A DNA stretch of 64,000 bases, taken from assembly GCA_963920525.1 (NCBI GenBank), contig OY986438.1:49263788-49327787 (forward strand), in the 5' to 3' direction. This DNA is from Dichetophora obliterata. Taxonomy: Eukaryota > Arthropoda > Insecta > Diptera > Sciomyzidae. The notes under the pieces were generated by a model, which worked only from the letters and a program-made list of their open reading frames with translations, had not been told where the DNA came from and did no database searches. Within the stretch, counting starts at the first letter, position 1; each line of letters begins with the position of its first letter. Below, in pieces: positions 59,130-64,000 of this stretch. A program made the translations under genes and the position numbers.

Positions 59130-60530
59130 ACCCGCTACTTCGCCTGCAATAAAAATATTAAATACCATGTGCAAAGTTGAAATCTTAAAATTAAAGTATT
59201 TAGTTGTGTTAAATCAAATGCAATATATAAAAATTATTGTGTTTGTTCTGTTAAATCATGAAAAAATGGTATAAATATTAAAAAATTACTTTATTTAATT
59301 TGATTACCTTATTTAAATGGTAGTTGTTATGATGATATAAATTTGATTGGATATTTCTGTATTTTGATTTTTAAAAAAGTCGTACATAAAAGGGTCATAA
59401 AAAAATGTGGGAAAAAAATTTTTAAAATTTGTAATTCAAGAATGTTATTTTTTTAACAGAGATTCTAAAAATTAATATATTCTTATTAAAATAAAAAAAA
59501 AAATATGTCATCAAGGTCGTATGAAAATGACATATGAAAGGTCGTATTTCTGTATGAAAAGTCGTTGAATAATAAAAATTAAAGCTTTTTCGCAAATATT
59601 TTTTACAGATAGTAGGTATGTTAAAACAAATCCCGTTATTAAGACATCAAAATTATTGCGATATCTCAAAAGCTATAGATTTGCTCAGTATTACGCATTT
59701 TCTTATGCCCCAAAATGAGAAAAAAACGATTGAATTTTAAGTTTTGACTTAGCAAGCAAACATCTCCGCCATTTTCAAATCGATTTGTGCAATGTAATGT
59801 TTTGTATTGTTTTATATACCTCTATAATATGCAATTTGTACTCCAAAATAGGCCAAAAGTTATTTTTTGTTGTACATTTTTTATTTAAAAATTTTTATTT
59901 TCCCTACTCTTCCATGTGACATACCATATATCTGCAAAAATTGCACCATTTTGACACATAAAAGTTTCTATCATTAAAAATCATGGGCCACCTACCTACC
60001 CCCACGCTATGATTTTTTGATTAAAATTTATTCGCTTAAAATATTGTTTTTATATATTCTACAATGTTCTACAGCTTAAAAACTTATTTCTGTGAACAAA
60101 AATTTCAAATATTTTAAACTATTCCAAAGATACATCCATAAATCTATGTTTTAATCTATTTCCTTATCAATATATTTACAGTGGACCCACCAGACGTTGT
60201 CCTGACCCAATTCAATAAATTTTTCATGATCGTTTTGTGAATTTATGAAAGTGTTTAAATTGATCTTCGAACAAGCACATGCCAGAAGTTTCCTTTTGAA
60301 ACATCAATGCATGACGATCAGAACCTTTTTATATATACAGCATTCCTATTGATTTATTGTATTCTCCGGCAGACGTTGTCCTGCCGCCGACCGCCTTACT
60401 GCTGTCTGCACGCCTTACGAATTTTCATGCTGTTTGGAAAACATTTTTTTATATATTCTTCATTTTTAGTACAGTTATCGAAAGTAACCGTGTGAACTAA
60501 ATTATCAAATTTCAGTCTTATACAACGACA
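59130..60530. repeat. Interspersed repeat block with CAGACGTTGTCCTG
   Basis: It begins ACTAGCAAATACCCGCTACT, like the complement of 4440-4483. Further on, CAGACGTTGTCCTG occurs at 60191-60204 and again at 60370-60383. The end region (AAAGTAACC.TGTGAACTAAA, 60480-60510) resembles 63785-63810. This is a family seen widely in insect genomes, but I cannot assign its class. Confidence 0.45.
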
Positions 60531-61396
60531 GTGTTGCCAGGTGCCTTTCACCATTTACCCCTAGACTGGATTTCAAATCCCCCTAAAATTTCCCTAAATT
60601 TTTTTTTCGAAAAACATACATAAAATTCATAGGGGCAACTGAAAAGTAGTGCAACTGCAATGCAAGCCTATGTCTTTAAAGGGTTGAACTGTTGGACGAA
60701 TTTAACAAGGGCAGAACGAATTTAACAAGGGCAGAAAGTTCTCAATTGTCCAATGTGAAATTGACATTAAAATTAAGTCTTACTTTTGAAAGGAGGCTCC
60801 GTCTCCTACTTTTTGATATAATTTTGGGCATATATTTTTTTCCCATACTTTTTTTCTAAAAGAACGAAGAACCAAGGCATGTGCCTTATGCAAACAACAT
60901 TTGGTCTTTGACCTGAAAGGTCAATTGTTAGAGGAAGAATAGGTTAAACATACGTGAATTATCGATTTGGCGGAACAAACTTGAAAGACAATTTGAATTG
61001 CTTACAACAGAGGTTAGTGTTATGCCTAAACCTCGGCAAGTATTTCCAGCCCTCAGTTGCTCCTGTCCTTTAATTAAACATTTTCCACAATTGAGTTGTG
61101 AATTTTTTATTTCAATCATTTTTAAATGTAGTAAAGAACAAAAAAGAACAAAAAACTCTTCACTAGACTGCAAATGCCGACTTGCTTTGTTTTTAGTTTT
61201 AACTCGGAATCAATCAATTGCAAGTAAAGCGCGAAGCAGGTTTGAAGTTGCTGAAATACCCAAGATTTAAAATATCTTCTTTTCTTAAATTTTTACATTA
61301 TTTTAAGCAAAAGTAAGAAAACTTTATTTCCAAAGGTTAATTTTTCAAATACATTTAAAAAACCCCTAAAAACATTAAATATCCCTTAAAAAACCC
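60531..61396. other. Sequence bordering the Harbinger-like element
   Basis: It starts CAGTGTTGCCAGG, which resembles hAT-type ends and the element end at 8166. CCCTAAA-type motifs occur at about 60555-60600 and again at 61355-61395. Possibly a larger element interrupted by the one at 61400, resuming at 63544-63640. Not certain. Confidence 0.3.
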
Positions 61397-61399
61397 TTA

Positions 61400-63543
61400 G
61401 GGCCATTTTGTTCACAGAGAGATAAATTTATCCCCGAGTTAATTCCATGATTTTTCCAGTTTTTCATTTGTTCACAGTGAGTTAAGCATTTAACTCTTCA
61501 AGCTGGAGATAAAAATGGTGGCGAGATAGCTTAACCCCAGAAATATTTAACTCGTGAAAATTGGTGAGTTAAGATTTTTAATTCGCTCTCATCACTCTCA
61601 TTTTAATATTTTTTATTTACTTGGTGTCAAAATATTGAAAATACAGATTTTTAAACATAGGGAAACAGTATTGGGGGTTACTGATTTCGAATCTGGTGTC
61701 AGAATTTTAAAATTTGGATTAATTTTTTATTTTTACGAATTCGGGGCTGGCGCGAACTAAAGGGTAAAAATGGGTCGCTGAATCCGAATCCGTTGTCAGA
61801 ATTTCAAAATTCGAAAATTTTTCTACACATAGGGCTGCCACCTAAAAATGTTTTATTTTAAGAATTTTAAACATGAGGGAACAGTATTGGGAGGTTACTG
61901 ATTTCAAATCTGAACTCAAAATTTTTAAATTCAAGATGGTGGATAGGGTTGCCACCTTAATATTCTACATTTTTACGAATTCGGGGCTGCCAAAAAAAAA
62001 TGGTATACCAAAAATGGGTCGCTGAATCCGAATTCGTGGCCAGAATTTAAAAATTATAAAGTTTTAAAATAATAGGGTTGCCACCTAATAATAAGTCATT
62101 TTAAGAATTTTAAACATTATTTAACAGTATTAGGGAGTCACTGATTTCGAATCTGAAGTCAGAATTTTAAAATTCAAAATGGTGGATAGGGTTGCCACCT
62201 AAGTTTTTTGCATTTTTATGAATTCGGGGCTGGCAAAAAAAAATGGTATACCAAAAATGGGTCGCTGAATATGAATCCATGGTCAGAATTTCAAAATTAT
62301 AAAATTTTGAAATAATAGGGTTGCTTTTACTTTTGAAAATACATATTATAAGGTGGCAGCCCCATTATTATAAAATTTTATCATTTTTAAATTCTGACCA
62401 CGGATTCGGACTCAGCGACCCATTTTTGGCATACCATTTTTTTGCCAGCCCCGAATTCATAAAAATACAAAAAATTAAGGTGGCAACCCTATCCACCATT
62501 TAAAATTTTAAAATTCAGACTTCAGATTCGAAATCAGTGACTCCTTAACACCGTTAAATAATGTTTAAAATTCTTAAAAATACTTATTATTAGGTGGCAA
62601 CCCTATTATTTCAAAACTTTATAATTTTGAAATTCTGACCATGGATTCATATTCAGCGACCGATTTTTGGTGTACCATTTTTTTTTTTGCCAGCCCCGAA
62701 TTCATAAAAATGCAAAAAACTTAGGTGGCAACCCTATCCACCATTTAAAATTTTAAAATTCAGACTTCAGATTCGAAATCAGTGACTCCTTAACACCGTT
62801 AAATAATGTTTAAAATTCTTAAAAATACTTATTATTAGGTGGCAACCCTATTATTTCAAAACTTTATAGTTTTGAAATTCTGACCATGGATTCATATTCA
62901 GCGACCCATTTTTGGAGTACCATTTTTTTTTTGCCAGCCCCGAATTCATAAAAATACAAAAATTTAAGGTGGCAACCCTATCCACCATCTTGAATTTTAA
63001 ATTTTTGACTTCAGATTCGAACTTAGCGACCCCAATACTCTTTCCTCATGTTTAAAATTCTTAAAATAAAACATTTTTAGGTGGCACCCCTACGTGTAGA
63101 AAAATTTTCGAGTTTTGAAATTCTGACAACAGATTCGGAAGAAGTAACCCCCAATACTGTTTCTTCATGTTTAAAATTCTTAAAAAAATGTTTAGTTGGC
63201 AGCCCTGTGTAGAAAAATGTTAGAAATGTTAAAATGTTAGAAATTCTGACATCAGATGCAAAATCAGCGATCCATTTTTACCTAGTGTTCACTCTAACCC
63301 TCAAATTCGCAAAAATAAACCAAAAATCCCCACACATTTTTTAATTAATGAGCAACACTCTAACATTCCAATGGAAATCGATATAAACTGAGAGCGAATT
63401 TATGCTCTAAGCATAAAGCTGGGATAAAATGTGAACAAAACCACTTTTTTATCTCCCGATTTATACGCTTGGTATAAAATTAACCTAGAGATAGTTATCC
63501 CCGAATTAAATCATATTTATGCCCTTTGTGAACAAAATGGCCC
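61400..63543. mobile_element. Harbinger-like foldback element, 2.1 kb
   Basis: The termini GGGCCATTTTGTTCACA (61400-61416) and its exact complement (63527-63543) have TTA directly outside each end (61397-61399; 63544-63546). The 3-bp TTA duplication and GGG-type ends fit PIF/Harbinger-derived miniature elements. The interior is a large palindrome: three direct units marked GAATTCGGGGCTG (61737, 61977, 62220) face three inverted units (62445, 62690, 62934), unit length about 243 bp, meeting near 62335. Every unit carries GGTGGCAACCC-type and CGCTGAATCCGAA-type segments. No transposase. The same module sits in the hAT-type element at 98-1838. Confidence 0.75.
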
Positions 63544-63546
63544 TTA

Positions 63547-64000
63547 AAGATTCATTGCATCTAAAATTTCTCAACACAGTTTGAAAACCTCTAAATATTT
63601 GTTTAAGTGTGGGGGTGTGGCAATATTTTTTCACTTAAACCCTCTCGTACCCGAAACAAATCGATTGCCAGAACTTCAGCCCAATTTAGCTTAAACCTAG
63701 TGCTCTTTGCTTTACTCCACGCTTATCGCCAGAAAAGTGGACGTAACTAAAGTGGGCCATGTCCATTTTTAGTAAAGTTAGCGAAAGTAACCATAAAAAG
63801 TAAATTACCAAATTGTAGTTTATCAACCAAAATCATCTCAAATATAGCAATTTTTGCAAATAGTGGACGTGAAAAGTAGGCGTGGGAAAATCTAAAATAG
63901 AATATTTCGCTTAAGTTGAAATAACAAGTCGAATAACAATATCGTCTTAATCGATTCAGTGGTTCTTGCGTGGTTGTCAAATATCCGTGCAGTGTCACAA
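63547..64000. other. Repeat-like flank to the window end
   Basis: Contains AAAGTTAGCGAAAGTAACC (63774), like 60466-60487. No gene was recognised. Confidence 0.35.

Noticed and set aside
1..64000. CRISPR arrays, operons, bacterial promoters or prophage
   Set aside because: The window is insect nuclear DNA with spliced genes; the tandem arrays seen have no spacer structure.

Overview
This window looks like chromosomal DNA of a higher fly (Diptera, Brachycera/Schizophora). It is AT-rich, carries spliced host genes with the short introns typical of flies, and is crowded with DNA transposons and non-LTR elements of dipteran type (rosa-group DD41D mariner, LOA-group LINE, RTE, pogo-like, piggyBac-like, hAT- and Harbinger-like miniature elements, and a tRNA-derived SINE). 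The species cannot be fixed by eye. The family names come from recognising motifs, not from a search.

Two host loci are recognisable. (1) On the + strand, three exons in compatible phase (5724-5938, 21623-21673, about 35423-36154) fit the M2-M3 segment and the cytoplasmic loop of a Cys-loop anion channel of the pHCl-1 type. The introns between them are about 15.7 and 13.7 kb and are largely mobile DNA. The 5' part and the M4 exon are not seen. (2) On the - strand, 53257-48840 is a complete eight-exon cytochrome P450 of the CYP28 family, reconstructed to 502 codons. Six of its seven introns are 56-69 bp. The fifth is 2,527 bp because it consists almost entirely of a (CCATAA)n array, about 2.4 kb of which is perfect. 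The first intron appears to be of the GC-AG type.

Layout: 98-1838 hAT-type foldback element with a perfect 8-bp target duplication; 1.9-4.5 kb degenerate repeats; 5.7 kb channel exon; 7.2-12.2 kb a four-deep nest (decayed RTE and LOA-type LINE, then a hAT-like element, then a DD41D mariner, then a tRNA-SINE); 13.46-19.42 kb pogo-like transposon with an RTE LINE inserted in it; 21.6 kb channel exon; 23-28.7 kb SINE copies, decayed transposases and an orphan repeat-family pseudogene; 29-34.3 kb CCCGGG-rich repeat, a 1.16-kb foldback element, a LINE tail and TATCGATA palindromes; 35.4 kb channel loop exon; 37.9-38.9 kb inverted-repeat element with an internal triplication; 40-48.5 kb SINE relative and small hairpin elements; 48.8-53.3 kb CYP28; 55.3-56.5 kb internally deleted piggyBac-like element; 57.3 kb CpG-rich TA-flanked miniature element; 59-64 kb repeats including a 2.1-kb Harbinger-like foldback element.

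The most unusual signal is that two elements with different termini share the same roughly 243-bp internal module in foldback arrangement. They are the hAT-like one at 98-1838 (8-bp duplication) and the Harbinger-like one at 61400-63543 (TTA duplication). Close behind come the repeat-filled P450 intron and a piggyBac-derived reading frame that keeps the N-terminal and C-terminal cysteine-rich parts but has lost the catalytic core. No operons, CRISPR arrays, rRNA genes or free-standing tRNA genes were seen.
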